From positions 230,684 to 294,683 of the forward strand of contig NZ_WVRE01000006.1 of the NCBI RefSeq assembly GCF_013111185.1: a DNA stretch of 64,000 nucleotides, written 5' to 3'. Of the stretch, positions 1-9,147 are shown one piece after another. This stretch comes from Ruegeria sp. HKCCD7303. Its GTDB lineage: Bacteria; Pseudomonadota; Alphaproteobacteria; Rhodobacterales; Rhodobacteraceae. Made by a program: the position numbers and the translations under genes. The number at the start of each line of letters is the position of its first letter. Position 1 is the stretch's first letter. The notes beneath the pieces are model-generated. The model saw nothing but the letters and a program-made list of their open reading frames with translations, was not told the DNA's origin and did no database searches.

Positions 1-159
1 TCACACAAGCTGGTGGCCCATGAACGTAGCGGTTCCGATTACATCAGCCTGAACCTGTACCAGACCCGCAACAGCGGCGCTTTGTTGCGGCCCTGCGAAA
101 TGCCCGCCAGCAAAGTCATCGCTTTTGTTCTGGATCTTGTGCCCGACGCAAACAGCTAA
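1..159 (+). CDS. C-terminal end of an unidentified protein (5' cut by window edge)
   Basis: An open frame runs from the first base of the window to a TAA stop at 157-159, giving the last 52 residues of a protein on the plus strand. It has coding character (regular GC-rich third positions) and a motif LLRPCEMPASKV followed by a hydrophobic VIAFVLDLVP stretch. I do not recognise the family. The opposite-strand frame over the same bases has no supporting context and is taken as a shadow. Identity needs the upstream sequence. Confidence 0.6.
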   Translation, partial: SHKLVAHERSGSDYISLNLYQTRNSGALLRPCEMPASKVIAFVLDLVPDANS

Positions 160-334
160 CCCTGCAATTTTGAACAGAACATCTTTGCTGCTGCACATTC
201 ACAATTCATTGTTTTGAACGTGATCGCCCCGCTTCCCAGATCGCTGTCGTGACGGTCAATTACGGTCCGCACAGGACAACAACCGGGGCCCTCGCTCTCG
301 CTTTGACGAGGCTCCATTCACGAAAGGTGAAGCA

Positions 335-811
335 ATGAACACTTTTAAATCTCTGATCGGCGGCGTCGCACTGTCCGTCGCGCTGGCAACTTCGACGCTG
401 GCCGCAGGTGTGGAAATCAACGCAAGCTCGACTGGTCTGGCGATGCAGGGCTATGACCCGGTTGCCTACTTTACCGCCGGTGAAGCAACCAAAGGCGACT
501 ACCGCATCACCACCTTGCACAACGACGCGATGTACCGCTTCTCGTCGGAAGAAAACAAAGCTGCCTTTGAAGCCAACCCCGAAGCCTACCTGCCCGCATA
601 CGGCGGCTACTGTGCCTTCGGCGCAGCCATGGGCTTCAAGTTCGACGGCGACCCGAACCACTGGAAAATCGTCGACAACAAACTGTACCTGAACCTGTCG
701 CAAGACATCCAAGAGCGCTGGGAAGGCGACATCCCGGGTTTCATTGAAAGCGCAAGCGCGAACTGGGAAAACATCTCAGACAAGACCCCCGCGGAACTGC
801 AAGAGCAATAA
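335..811 (+). CDS. Secreted YHS-domain protein
   Basis: 158 residues. Residues 1-24 form a typical signal peptide (Lys, long hydrophobic core, Ala-rich cleavage site before AGVEIN), so the protein is probably periplasmic. The rest is a YHS domain: GYDPVAYF at about residue 42, then a FSSEENKAAFEANP segment and YGGYCAFGAAMG, the expected Cys-containing core. YHS domains are small metal-binding modules found in heavy-metal ATPases and toluene monooxygenases; stand-alone secreted versions are common in Rhodobacteraceae and have no established reaction. The ATG follows AAAGGTGAAGCA, a good ribosome binding site. It appears to be a single-gene unit. Confidence 0.85.
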   Translation: MNTFKSLIGGVALSVALATSTLAAGVEINASSTGLAMQGYDPVAYFTAGEATKGDYRITTLHNDAMYRFSSEENKAAFEANPEAYLPAYGGYCAFGAAMGFKFDGDPNHWKIVDNKLYLNLSQDIQERWEGDIPGFIESASANWENISDKTPAELQEQ

Positions 812-1085
812 TCCGCTGAAAATGTCAGGCGTGTCGGCGGCGGAGCGTTCCGCCGCCGCATGTCGTTTGAATATCCCTCATCTCTTCCTATCTTTTTAGC
901 ACCAAACGCGCTCGGTCTTTTAAGAGCGTCAACGTTTCGCCCAAGTTGAGACGTTGGGATACAAATTTGTATTCCACTTTCCGAATGTATATATATGAAT
1001 GATCCGGCTTCCCGTCCGGATCGTATCCACCCTCATAAGTGGGCAATGCCTCACTGGAGCAGAGTGACAAGCGAAAGGAAATGAG

Positions 1086-1625
1086 ATGACATTGAAGAAA
1101 CTGGCTCTCATCACTACCGCAGCGACCGTTGTTGCAGGATCAGCCATGGCGCAATCCTCGGGCAACTGGACAGGGTTCTACGGCGGTCTGCAACTGGGCT
1201 ATGTCGATGTGGACACCAGCGTGTCCGGGGTCGACGGAGATGGCGTGATCGGCGGTATTATCCTAGGTTACGACTATGATTTGGGCGACTGGGTCGTCGG
1301 TGGCGGGTTTGACTATGACTGGACGGACGTGGATTTGTCCAACGTTCCAGTTACCGTGGAAGATGTATGGCGTTTGAAAGCGCGGGCGGGCTACAAAGTG
1401 AATCCGCAGGGCCTGCTATACGGAATTGCGGGCTATGCCGAAGCGGGAACAGACAACCTCGGAAGCGATGATGGTTGGTTTATTGGTGCTGGCTACGAGC
1501 AGATCGTGGCACCCAATGTGAGCATCGGTGGAGAACTGCTTTACCACGAGTTCAGCAACTTCAACGGAAGCGGCGTCGATGTTGATGCAACGACTCTGCA
1601 AATCCGGGCTTCCTATCGGTTCTGA
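1086..1625 (+). CDS. Outer-membrane beta-barrel protein (Omp25/OmpA-barrel type)
   Basis: 179 residues. A signal peptide (1-22, cleaved after AMA) is followed by NWTGFYGGLQLGY, the typical first strand of small alphaproteobacterial 8-stranded porin-like barrels. Strands alternate aromatic and glycine residues throughout, and the chain ends in RASYRF, with the C-terminal Phe that the BAM machinery recognises. No C-terminal peptidoglycan-binding domain is present, so it is a barrel only. AAGGAAATGAG precedes the ATG. The 274 bases before it are fairly AT-rich and probably hold its promoter. The gene ends just before a strong hairpin shared with the convergent oxidoreductase gene. Confidence 0.85.
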   Translation: MTLKKLALITTAATVVAGSAMAQSSGNWTGFYGGLQLGYVDVDTSVSGVDGDGVIGGIILGYDYDLGDWVVGGGFDYDWTDVDLSNVPVTVEDVWRLKARAGYKVNPQGLLYGIAGYAEAGTDNLGSDDGWFIGAGYEQIVAPNVSIGGELLYHEFSNFNGSGVDVDATTLQIRASYRF

Positions 1626-1647
1626 CGCATATCAAATAAGCAAGTTG

Positions 1648-1671
1648 GACCCGGCTTTTTTAAGCCGGGTC
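1648..1671. terminator. Bidirectional hairpin terminator
   Basis: A perfect 10-bp stem (GACCCGGCTT pairing with AAGCCGGGTC) with a TTTT loop lies between two convergent genes. The downstream plus strand reads GCTCTTT, so it probably ends the barrel-protein transcript and may serve the opposite strand too. Confidence 0.75.
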
Positions 1672-1676
1672 GCTCT

Positions 1677-2660
1677 TTAGATGTCCAATATCGTGCTGCC
1701 GGTTGTCTGTCGCGCTTCAAGCGCACGATGCGCGTCTGCCACCTGATCCAACCCAAAGCGTTGATCCACGTGGATTTTGACCTCTCCGCCTTCGACCTTT
1801 CCGAATAGCCTGCGGGCCATTGCCTGACACACCGTATGATCCGCGATATGCGTGAACAAGGTGGGGCGCGTGATCTTCAGTGATCCTTTCTGGCCCAGAA
1901 CACCGATATTAAAGGGGGGCACAGGGCCTGAAGCATTGCCGAACGAAATCATCATGCCAAGCGGTTTCAAACAATCCAGCGAGCCTTCGAATGTGTCCGC
2001 CCCGACCGAGTCCATGACCACATCCACACCCTGGCCCTTGGTAATCTCGGCTACCCGCTCAGCAAAATTCTCGGTTCGGTAGTTGATGCAATGCGCAGCC
2101 CCGTTGAACCGGGCCAGACTGCATTTTTCATCCGTTCCTGCCGTCCCGATCAGTGTGATCCCTTCGGATTTCGCCCATTGGCAGGCGATCAACCCTACCC
2201 CACCGGCTGCTGCGTGAAACAGCACCGTATCCCCCCGTTTCAGCGGAGTGGTTCGGTGGAACAGATATTCCACCGTCAATCCCTTCAACATCATCGCAGC
2301 GGCGGCGTCGAAGGAAATGCCATCCGGCAGGGGACAAACCTGTGCTGCCGGCATCACTCGGGCCTCGCAATACGCACCGGACGGGGCTGAAGCATACGCA
2401 GCCCGTTGTCCGGGCTGCAGGTGCGTTACACCTTCGCCAATAGCTTCAACGACACCTGCCGCCTCCATGCCCAGTGCATGAGGAAGCTCAAGGGGGTACA
2501 GGCCAGTACGTTGATAAACATCGATAAAGTTCAAACCACAGGCTTCGTGGCGAATGCGGATTTCCCCCGGTCCAGGCTCACCTACTGCCCTGTCTTCGAT
2601 CCGCAAAACTTCGGGGCCGCCAAACTCGTGAATCATGACCGTCTTTGCTGTTTGCTGCAT
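1677..2660 (-). CDS. NADPH:quinone oxidoreductase (MDR family, Qor-like)
   Basis: 327 residues, the usual length for zinc-free quinone oxidoreductases. The N-terminal GroES-like fold shows GEIRIRHEACGLNFIDVYQR and the Rossmann part shows HAAAGGVGLIACQWAK at about residue 145. The zinc-binding cysteines of alcohol dehydrogenases are absent. Family members reduce quinones or enals with NADPH in the cytosol. The ATG is preceded by GGAGGTCAG, a strong ribosome binding site. A second related enzyme lies at 3742-4728, with a DUF2189 gene between them on the other strand; nothing shows a shared pathway. Confidence 0.88.
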   Translation of the reverse strand: MQQTAKTVMIHEFGGPEVLRIEDRAVGEPGPGEIRIRHEACGLNFIDVYQRTGLYPLELPHALGMEAAGVVEAIGEGVTHLQPGQRAAYASAPSGAYCEARVMPAAQVCPLPDGISFDAAAAMMLKGLTVEYLFHRTTPLKRGDTVLFHAAAGGVGLIACQWAKSEGITLIGTAGTDEKCSLARFNGAAHCINYRTENFAERVAEITKGQGVDVVMDSVGADTFEGSLDCLKPLGMMISFGNASGPVPPFNIGVLGQKGSLKITRPTLFTHIADHTVCQAMARRLFGKVEGGEVKIHVDQRFGLDQVADAHRALEARQTTGSTILDI

Positions 2661-2853
2661 ACTGACCTCCTCTTGCCGGATTTCAAGCTAACATGACTTC
2701 GAAGCAGGGCAATCCGTCCGATGCCAGACTATTGATCGGGAATTGGAAAATCTGTGCTATACTAGGGTCAGGCGTTGCCGGCTGGTCCGGCCACGGGCAA
2801 CGTGATGCCGGATCCGCCCCGCGGCGCAGTTTTCGCCAGGGAAGGGGAGGAAA

Positions 2854-3711
2854 ATGGCCAAAACAATCGGAAACCCGATCAGCTGGACCGCCCGAAATCT
2901 CGGGGCGGCAGGTGATCATGTCTCGGAAAGCGTCTCGCGCCTGGGCAGCGCGGACACCAAAGAGCTGCCAATGGTGCAAACCTTGACGCTGCAAGACCTG
3001 CGCGCCTGTCTGCGCGCGGGCTATGACGACTTTCTCGAAACACGGGCGGATGCCGTGTTCATCGTGTTGATCTACCCGATCGCAGGGCTCTTGATGTTCG
3101 GCTTTGCTTTGAACATGAATCTGGTGCCGCTTCTGGCTCCACTTGTCGCCGGCTTTGCCTTGATCGGGCCAGTCGCCGCCGTGGGGCTTTATGAGATTAG
3201 CCGCAAGCGTGAACAGGGCAGCGCAGTGCATTGGTTGGATGCGTTCGGTGTCTTCAGATCACCGTCCTTCGGTGCAATTCTGGTACTTGGCGTCTACCTC
3301 GTCATGCTGCTTTTGGTCTGGCTGATGGTCGCACAAGCCATTCATACTAATACAATGGGCCCTGAAGTACCCGCATCCCTTAGTGCATTTGCCACACAGG
3401 TTCTCACCACTTCTGCGGGATGGACGATGATTGTCGCGGGAACCGCTGTTGGTTTTGTGTTCGCCTTGTGCGCATTGGCAGTCAGCGTTGTCAGCTTTCC
3501 ATTGCTGCTGGACCGCAAGGTGGGGCTGCCAGTGGCGGTTGTGACATCGTTTCGTGTCTTGCGTGAGAACCCCGGCGTCATCCTGACATGGGGCTTCACC
3601 GTGGCGGCGCTGCTGTTTCTGGGCGCCTTGCCGATGCTATTGGGTCTGATCGTGGTAGTACCCGTTCTGGGCCACGCCACATGGCATCTATACCGCCGCG
3701 CGGTTGCGTGA
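2854..3711 (+). CDS. DUF2189 integral membrane protein
   Basis: 285 residues with about six hydrophobic segments from residue 65 onward. The N-terminal 60 residues are soluble and include LRACLRAGYDDFLETRAD just before the first membrane segment, typical of DUF2189 proteins. The strong site GGGGAGGAAA directly precedes this ATG and argues against earlier in-frame starts. The family is widespread in Rhodobacterales but its function is unknown. It is divergent from the upstream oxidoreductase gene. Confidence 0.85.
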   Translation: MAKTIGNPISWTARNLGAAGDHVSESVSRLGSADTKELPMVQTLTLQDLRACLRAGYDDFLETRADAVFIVLIYPIAGLLMFGFALNMNLVPLLAPLVAGFALIGPVAAVGLYEISRKREQGSAVHWLDAFGVFRSPSFGAILVLGVYLVMLLLVWLMVAQAIHTNTMGPEVPASLSAFATQVLTTSAGWTMIVAGTAVGFVFALCALAVSVVSFPLLLDRKVGLPVAVVTSFRVLRENPGVILTWGFTVAALLFLGALPMLLGLIVVVPVLGHATWHLYRRAVA

Positions 3712-3741
3712 AGGCGCGGGACAAGCCCGCGCATTTGACAC

Positions 3742-4728
3742 TTAGTCCGCAACCTTGAGGACGATCTTGCCGATGTGGCCAGAGCTTTCCATGCGCGCAT
3801 GGGCTGCCGCCGCCTCGGCCAGTTCAAATTCACTGTCCATAACTGGGGCAACTTTGCCAGCGTCGAGCAGAGGCCAAACGGCTTCGCGCAGATCCTGCGC
3901 AATTTGTGCCTTGGCCAAATCGCTCTGCGGGCGCAGGGTACTGCCAGTCAGGGTCAAACGTTTGACCATCATCATCGCAAAGTTCAGCTCGACCTTCGGA
4001 CCTTGCAGGAAAGCGATCTGTACCAGACGCCCATCCTCGGCCAGAGCTTTGACGTTGCGTGGGATGTAATCCCCACCCACCATATCAAGGATCAGGTTCG
4101 CCCCGCCCTCGGCCCGCATGGTGGCCACAAAATCTTCATCGCGATAGTTGATTGCCTTTTCCGCACCCAGCTTGACGCAAGCCTCACATTTCTCATCGGA
4201 CCCAGCGGTCGCAAAGACACGTGCACCAAAAGCATTGGCCAGTTGGATTGCCGTTGTCCCGATCCCGCTGGAGCCGCCATGGACCAGAAACCGCTCACCC
4301 GCTTTCAGACCACCACGTGTGAACACGTTGGACCAGACGGTGAAAAAGGTTTCCGGCAGGCAAGCAGCCTCTTTCATTCCCATCCCTGCAGGGATCGGTA
4401 GGCAATGCGCGGCGGGCGTTGCCACGTATTCGGCATAACCCCCACCCGGCAACAACGCGCAAACCTTGTCGCCGACCGACAACCCCTCGACCCCCGCACC
4501 AACCGAGACCACTTCGCCCGACGCCTCAAGCCCTGGCAGGTCGCTGGCACCCGGAGGCGGATCATAGGCCCCTGCGCGCTGCAACGCATCAGGACGGTTC
4601 ACACCGGCATAAGCTACTTTCAGCACAACTTGTCCGTTACCCGGCTCGGGAACAGGACGTTCAGTCAGTTGTAAAACATCAGGACCACCCGGTTTGGTGA
4701 TCTCAACAGCGCGCATCATCTGGGTCAT
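3742..4728 (-). CDS. NAD(P)H-quinone oxidoreductase, PIG3-like
   Basis: 328 residues from the ATG at 4728. AAGGAGGTGCCT sits just upstream, so the 11-residue longer frame is unlikely. The order is typical of the PIG3/TP53I3 branch of MDR enzymes: RAVEITKPGGPDVLQL at the start, VNRPDALQRAGAYDPPPGAS, then HGGSSGIGTTAIQLA as the nucleotide-binding loop. No catalytic zinc ligands are present. Members reduce quinone-like substrates by one or two electrons using NADPH. Confidence 0.88.
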   Translation of the reverse strand: MTQMMRAVEITKPGGPDVLQLTERPVPEPGNGQVVLKVAYAGVNRPDALQRAGAYDPPPGASDLPGLEASGEVVSVGAGVEGLSVGDKVCALLPGGGYAEYVATPAAHCLPIPAGMGMKEAACLPETFFTVWSNVFTRGGLKAGERFLVHGGSSGIGTTAIQLANAFGARVFATAGSDEKCEACVKLGAEKAINYRDEDFVATMRAEGGANLILDMVGGDYIPRNVKALAEDGRLVQIAFLQGPKVELNFAMMMVKRLTLTGSTLRPQSDLAKAQIAQDLREAVWPLLDAGKVAPVMDSEFELAEAAAAHARMESSGHIGKIVLKVAD

Positions 4729-4789
4729 AGGCACCTCCTTTGCGCAATGCCTAGCAGGCATACGGGCCGGGGCCTAGCGCCAAGATGCG

Positions 4790-5482
4790 CTACTTTCGAG
4801 GGTTCAGCATCCCCGGAAGGTCAGCCCGCATTTTCATGGGTGCCTTCACTTGACCGGCCAACCAGTTTGGAACGGCCAAGAACGGTTTCAACACCGGATT
4901 GTCGCGTACCTGCGCCTTGAGCTTTTCAAACTCCATGACATTTGCGATCCGGCGGTCCAGGAATTCCCAGGTGCGCTGGTGATCGGGGCTGTCATCGCCC
5001 AGCCAAAACAGCAACGTCGACGAGTAAACCCCCGAAAGAGTGGCCCGTTTGGTATACCAGTTCACATCGTCCGAGGTATCGCCCAGCGCATCCCAGATCA
5101 GGTCGCAGGTTTGCCAAACCGCCTTGGCCCCATCCGCCGCATGGGTCGGCAGGGAAAACAGGGTCATGCCACGGCGCACTAACTCTTTGTCTTCGACAGC
5201 CTGCAACCGGAACCGAACCGCCGCAGCAATCTTGTCGCGGAATTTCAAGTCGCTCAGATCTTCGGATTTGATGCGATTCAGCATCGCCTGATCGCCGCGT
5301 GCATGATAGGCCAGCGCCAGATCAACCGCCCCGCGTGGACAAATCGCACGGGCCAGACCATCATCCAGGTCACAATCGGAAATAGTGGCGCGAAAACTGG
5401 TTTCCGACCAGCCGTCGAAGGGAACATGGATCAGCATCGCATCCAAAAGCTGCTGTTTTGCATCTTCATAAGTGGTCGTCAT
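4790..5482 (-). CDS. COQ9-family ubiquinone biosynthesis protein
   Basis: 230 residues from the ATG at 5482, which has GGAGAA seven bases upstream; a longer frame to 5518 adds 12 unconvincing residues. The sequence matches the COQ9 family: PFDGWSETSF near the start, then the helical TetR-like fold, and the conserved C-terminal region around DLIWDALGDTSDDVNWYT and a hydrophobic end helix. COQ9 binds lipids and assists the hydroxylation steps of ubiquinone synthesis (COQ7) in mitochondria; bacterial members are inferred to do the same. The gene is divergent from rpsU, an arrangement common in alphaproteobacteria. Confidence 0.88.
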   Translation of the reverse strand: MTTTYEDAKQQLLDAMLIHVPFDGWSETSFRATISDCDLDDGLARAICPRGAVDLALAYHARGDQAMLNRIKSEDLSDLKFRDKIAAAVRFRLQAVEDKELVRRGMTLFSLPTHAADGAKAVWQTCDLIWDALGDTSDDVNWYTKRATLSGVYSSTLLFWLGDDSPDHQRTWEFLDRRIANVMEFEKLKAQVRDNPVLKPFLAVPNWLAGQVKAPMKMRADLPGMLNPRK

Positions 5483-5593
5483 GGCAGTTCTCCGGTTGTC
5501 GGGACCAGTACTAGACAAGTTAGGGCGGCTTTGCTATACGGCCACTTCCTGCAATTTCCTTGCAACTCTATCTAGAAAGGTGGTGACAACCAC

Positions 5594-5800
5594 ATGCAGG
5601 TTAGTGTTCGCGACAATAACGTCGATCAGGCGCTTCGTGCCCTGAAGAAAAAGCTGCAGCGCGAAGGCGTGTTCCGTGAAATGAAGCTGAAGCAACATTT
5701 CGAGAAACCGTCCGAGAAAAAAGCGCGTGAGAAAGCTGAAGCGATTCGTCGTGCCCGTAAACTGGCACGCAAGAAAGCCCAGCGCGAAGGTCTGCTCTAA
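5594..5800 (+). CDS. rpsU: 30S ribosomal protein S21
   Basis: 68 residues, very basic, beginning [20 protein letters not shown], which is the classic alphaproteobacterial S21 N-terminus, and ending in an Arg/Lys-rich helix. S21 binds the platform of the small subunit near the anti-Shine-Dalgarno sequence and aids initiation. AAAGGTGGTGACAACC precedes the ATG. A hairpin terminator follows at 5839. Confidence 0.97.
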   Translation: MQVSVRDNNVDQALRALKKKLQREGVFREMKLKQHFEKPSEKKAREKAEAIRRARKLARKKAQREGLL

Positions 5801-5838
5801 GACTTTCCTCATCCAGTTTTGGATGACACTATTTGACG

Positions 5839-5866
5839 ACCCCCGAGGCCCCGCCCGGGGGTTTGT
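5839..5866 (+). terminator. Terminator after rpsU
   Basis: ACCCCCG pairs with CGGGGGT across a 10-base loop, followed by TTGTCGTTT. The stem is GC-rich and correctly placed 39 bases after the rpsU stop; the U-tract is imperfect. Confidence 0.6.
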
Positions 5867-6093
5867 CGTTTCAGGGGCGGTTTTTTTCGCCGACTCGTGG
5901 TACTAGGTGTGCGACAAGCCGCCATTTCCTCACCAGCAACATTTTGCCCGGCATTTTGCAGCGCAGAGAATCCCGCTCTGGTAGCATTGCCCTGCCCGAA
6001 TTCGCCTAATATTTCTGCGCCCCTATCTGACCTCAGCAAGCCGCTTGTAACTGGCGACGTCCAATCGGACGACACTTACAAACGGAGGCTACC

Positions 6094-7050
6094 ATGTCGA
6101 CTGCAAGTCAAATCGAGCAAGAAATGCTGGTGCTGATCAACGCCGAGCGCACATCACGCGGGCTTACCCCGCTGCAACTGGAAACACAGCTGAACGACTC
6201 ATCCGAAGATCACAGCAGCTGGATGCTGGATACGGACACGTTCAGCCATACAGGCCAGGGCGGCTCCAGCGCGACACAGCGTATGCAGGATGCAGGTTTT
6301 GATCTGTCCGGCAGCTGGCGTACGGGCGAGAACATCGCCTGGCAATCAGAACGCGGCGAGCCCGGCATCAGTGATGACGTCGCGCAGTTGCACGAAAACC
6401 TGATGAACAGCCCGGGACATCGAGCAAACATCCTGAACCCTGATTTCGAATATATTGGCGTCGGCATTGAAACAGGTGACATGCAAGGGTTCGACGCGGT
6501 AATGGTCACTCAGAATTTCGCTGCCACTGACAGCGCTGTGATGCTGGACGATGACAGCACACCTGTCCCGCCGGTCGACGATGTGGCGGACCCCCAAGAC
6601 CCGGACGCCGAGACGCCTGACACCGATGTAGCCGAGCCCGAGGATCCAGATACCGAAACGCCTGATACTGACGTGACTGAGCCCGAAGAACCGGACACTG
6701 AATCACCCGGCGCTGACGTCGCAGAGCCAACCCCCGAGACACCTGTCGGAGAAGAACCCGACGGATGTTTCGACGTGGCAGCCTTCTTGGCCGAACTGGA
6801 AGTTTTCCTGGATAAAGTTCTGGCGCAGATTGATCAGTTCCACTTGGAAACGGACGACATGACGCCGCCGGACATGGCCGAGAATAACATCCAGGTTTCA
6901 GACACCGACGAGGTGGACATCGTTGAAGTCGATGACACGGCCCCGATCGATGCGCCTGATGACTCCTGCTTCGGGTTGGACGGCAACGATGACGCCGATA
7001 TCTATGTGCTCAATTTTTATGGCACAGGCTGCATGATGGAAGCAGCCTGA
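6094..7050 (+). CDS. CAP (SCP/PR-1) domain protein with acidic repeat linker
   Basis: 318 residues. Residues 5-145 are a CAP domain: LINAERTSRGLTPL, SEDHSSWML (His), FSHTGQGG, GENIAW (Glu) and NSPGHRANILNP (His), so the usual His/Glu cavity residues are present. The start has a strong GGAGGCTACC site and there is no signal peptide. Residues 170-214 are three 15-residue Asp/Glu/Pro/Thr repeats. The remainder is acidic, with a GLDGNDDADIYVLN motif near the end that resembles calcium-binding RTX-like turns. Bacterial CAP proteins are usually extracellular with unknown targets. Lack of a leader plus the acidic C-terminus suggests type I secretion, which is inference. Confidence 0.85.
   Translation: MSTASQIEQEMLVLINAERTSRGLTPLQLETQLNDSSEDHSSWMLDTDTFSHTGQGGSSATQRMQDAGFDLSGSWRTGENIAWQSERGEPGISDDVAQLHENLMNSPGHRANILNPDFEYIGVGIETGDMQGFDAVMVTQNFAATDSAVMLDDDSTPVPPVDDVADPQDPDAETPDTDVAEPEDPDTETPDTDVTEPEEPDTESPGADVAEPTPETPVGEEPDGCFDVAAFLAELEVFLDKVLAQIDQFHLETDDMTPPDMAENNIQVSDTDEVDIVEVDDTAPIDAPDDSCFGLDGNDDADIYVLNFYGTGCMMEAA
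6601..6735 (+). repeat. Three tandem 45-bp coding repeats
   Basis: Units 6601-6645, 6646-6690 and 6691-6735 each encode a 15-residue block of the form PDxExPxxDVxEPxx inside the CAP protein. The third copy is the most diverged. Confidence 0.85.
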
Positions 7051-7061
7051 TAGTTCCTGAA

Positions 7062-7088
7062 ATGCGGGGCGGCTGGCTCGCCCCGCAT
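7062..7088. terminator. Bidirectional hairpin between convergent genes
   Basis: A perfect 10-bp stem, ATGCGGGGCG with CGCCCCGCAT, and a 7-base loop lies between the CAP gene stop and the ppk2 stop. No clear U-tract on either side, but position and stem fit a shared terminator. Confidence 0.6.
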
Positions 7089-7096
7089 GCCCGTAC

Positions 7097-8014
7097 TTAA
7101 TAGATTTTTGGAACGTACAGCTCGTCTGGCAGGACGCGGCGTTCGTAATCTGGATTGTATCTGCGGTCCGGCAGGTTGACTTTTTCCTGCGGCACATCCG
7201 TATAGGGGATCTTGGTCAACAGGTGCTCGATACAGTTCAGCCGCTCCCGTTTCTTGTCGTTGCCCTCGACTATGTACCAAGGCGCTTCGGGTATGTTGGT
7301 GCGGAAGAACATATCCTCTTTGGCCTTGGTGTAGGATTCCCAGCGTATGCGGGATTCAAGATCCATTGGCGACAGTTTCCATTGTTTCATCGGGTCGTGA
7401 ATGCGCATTAGGAATCGCAATTGCTGTTCTTCATCCGTGATCGAGAACCAATATTTCAGCAGGATAATCCCTGAGCGAACCAGCATTCGTTCGAATTCGG
7501 GAACGTCCTGAAAGAACTGCTCAACCTGATCCTCGGACGCGAAACCCATCACCCGTTCGACGCCTGCGCGGTTGTACCATGACCGGTCGAACAACACGAT
7601 CTCACCCGCAGCAGGCAAATGCGGCACGTAACGCTGGAAATACCACTGGCTCTGCTCGCGACGGCTGGGCGCGGGCAGAGCGACCACACGCGCGACACGT
7701 GGGTTCAGACGCTGGGTGATCCGTTTGATAACGCCCCCCTTGCCCGCGCTGTCACGACCTTCGAACAATATACAAACCTTGGCACCGGTGTGCTGAACCC
7801 AATCCTGCACTTTGATCAGTTCGGCCTGCAGACGCAGCAGGTTACGGAAATAGACCTTGCGGTCCAGCATGTCGGGGTGTTGTTCCCGATAAATCTTCCG
7901 CACTTCCATCGACAACATCGGCTCGCTGAACTCGATCTCAAAATCTTCGTCCAGCGTGTCTTCCAGTTCGGCTTCAAGCCAGTCTTTGGTGCCACCGTTG
8001 TTTTCGTAAGCCAA
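7097..8014 (-). CDS. ppk2: Polyphosphate kinase 2, class I
   Basis: 305 residues, the length of single-domain (class I) PPK2 enzymes, which phosphorylate nucleoside diphosphates with polyphosphate and also run in reverse. The P-loop GRDSAGKGG, the lid LPAPSRREQSQWYFQRY and the Walker B region FDRSWYNRAGVE are all intact, as is KYWFSITDEEQ. Cytosolic phosphate/energy storage enzyme. It is monocistronic, convergent with the CAP gene. The ATG is preceded by AAGGAGCTG. Confidence 0.93.
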   Translation of the reverse strand: MAYENNGGTKDWLEAELEDTLDEDFEIEFSEPMLSMEVRKIYREQHPDMLDRKVYFRNLLRLQAELIKVQDWVQHTGAKVCILFEGRDSAGKGGVIKRITQRLNPRVARVVALPAPSRREQSQWYFQRYVPHLPAAGEIVLFDRSWYNRAGVERVMGFASEDQVEQFFQDVPEFERMLVRSGIILLKYWFSITDEEQQLRFLMRIHDPMKQWKLSPMDLESRIRWESYTKAKEDMFFRTNIPEAPWYIVEGNDKKRERLNCIEHLLTKIPYTDVPQEKVNLPDRRYNPDYERRVLPDELYVPKIY

Positions 8015-8247
8015 GGTCAGCTCCTTTTTTGTTATCGGGTTCGAACCATATCGGGCCTGTGTAAACGCCTGATGTCATCAGAAAAATTGATACAGAGGCA
8101 CCAACGCCCAAATCTGCCGAAGCCTCTGAAATTTCAGACGGGCGCGGGTATATGGTCTTTCCTCTGAATGTGAACGCCCGGACCAAAGGATACAAGCGTA
8201 AGAATTGACGCAAGGCGGTATGGCAGAGTGCGCCTTCCTTTGAACGC

Positions 8248-9144
8248 TTGCATTGCCACGATTTTGTGCGGCAAGACGGTCTGGATTTACAGGGTCTAAA
8301 GCACGTGACGTTCTTTCTTTCTATTTTATCGGTAATTTGGCCGTGGTTCATCCTGATCGCAGCACAAGTGATGGCGCTTGCAGGCCGCGCTGCTATTGCG
8401 CTCTCCCTGCTGGCTCTATTTGTGAGTATTGCATCGACCACTGACCTGATGTCACCTTTGGTGATTGCCGCAGTGGTCCTTGGACTGGCCGGAGCCGCCT
8501 TTCTACCGCACCTGAAAGGCCGGATCGCGGTCGCCGGACACGCGCTTTTAATCCTGTGGTGTCTGGCCATGGGGGCGCACCTTCTGCCCGGTTTTCAGAA
8601 CCTGAAAGTGCTGGATCAGGTGCAGGCTGGCGCCGGCAGCGCGAGCTTCACAATGTATCTGAATCTGGACAAGCCGATGGTCTTCTTCGCCGTTCTTCTG
8701 GCTTGGCCCGCCATTCTCCACAACGCGATTCCGACCAAAACTGGCGCTTTGATGGCAGGGCTGTTGCTTTTGCCCGGACTGTTTGTTTTGGGCTTGGCCT
8801 TGGATGCGATACAACCAGAATTTTCGATCCCGCCCTGGTGGCTGATCTTTGCCCTAACCAATCTGTTTCTGACCTGCCTGACCGAGGAAGCCTTTTTTCG
8901 CGGCTACCTGCAATCCGCGATCACGTCACGTCTGGGCGCCACTGGCGGAATGCTCGCGGCCAGCGTGCTGTTCGGGTTGGCTCATTTCGGTGGAGGTCCG
9001 GCGCTGGTGATCTTTGCCTCCATCCTGGGGCTGGCTTGCGGGCTGGGGTATTATGCAACCCAGAGGCTTTGGGTGCCGGTTGCGATGCATTTCGGGTTCA
9101 ATCTGTTGCATCTGATAATGTTCACCTACCCTGGTCCAGCTTGA
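8248..9144 (+). CDS. CPBP-family intramembrane glutamic endopeptidase
   Basis: Up to 298 residues with about eight membrane segments. The three CPBP/Abi motifs are present: EEAFFRG (EExxxR), FGLAHF (FxxxH) and HFGFN (HxxxN), the residues that form the intramembrane active site of the Rce1-like family. Members cleave prenylated or membrane peptides; here the substrate is unknown. The start is uncertain: an in-frame GTG at 8305 just before VTFFLSILSVIWPW would remove 19 unlikely residues. The stop is only three bases from the convergent Lrp-type gene. Confidence 0.85.
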   Translation: MHCHDFVRQDGLDLQGLKHVTFFLSILSVIWPWFILIAAQVMALAGRAAIALSLLALFVSIASTTDLMSPLVIAAVVLGLAGAAFLPHLKGRIAVAGHALLILWCLAMGAHLLPGFQNLKVLDQVQAGAGSASFTMYLNLDKPMVFFAVLLAWPAILHNAIPTKTGALMAGLLLLPGLFVLGLALDAIQPEFSIPPWWLIFALTNLFLTCLTEEAFFRGYLQSAITSRLGATGGMLAASVLFGLAHFGGGPALVIFASILGLACGLGYYATQRLWVPVAMHFGFNLLHLIMFTYPGPA

Positions 9145-9147
9145 AGA

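Noticed and set aside
260..712. Long minus-strand open frame over the YHS gene
   Set aside because: Antisense to a well-supported gene; no ribosome binding site or family.
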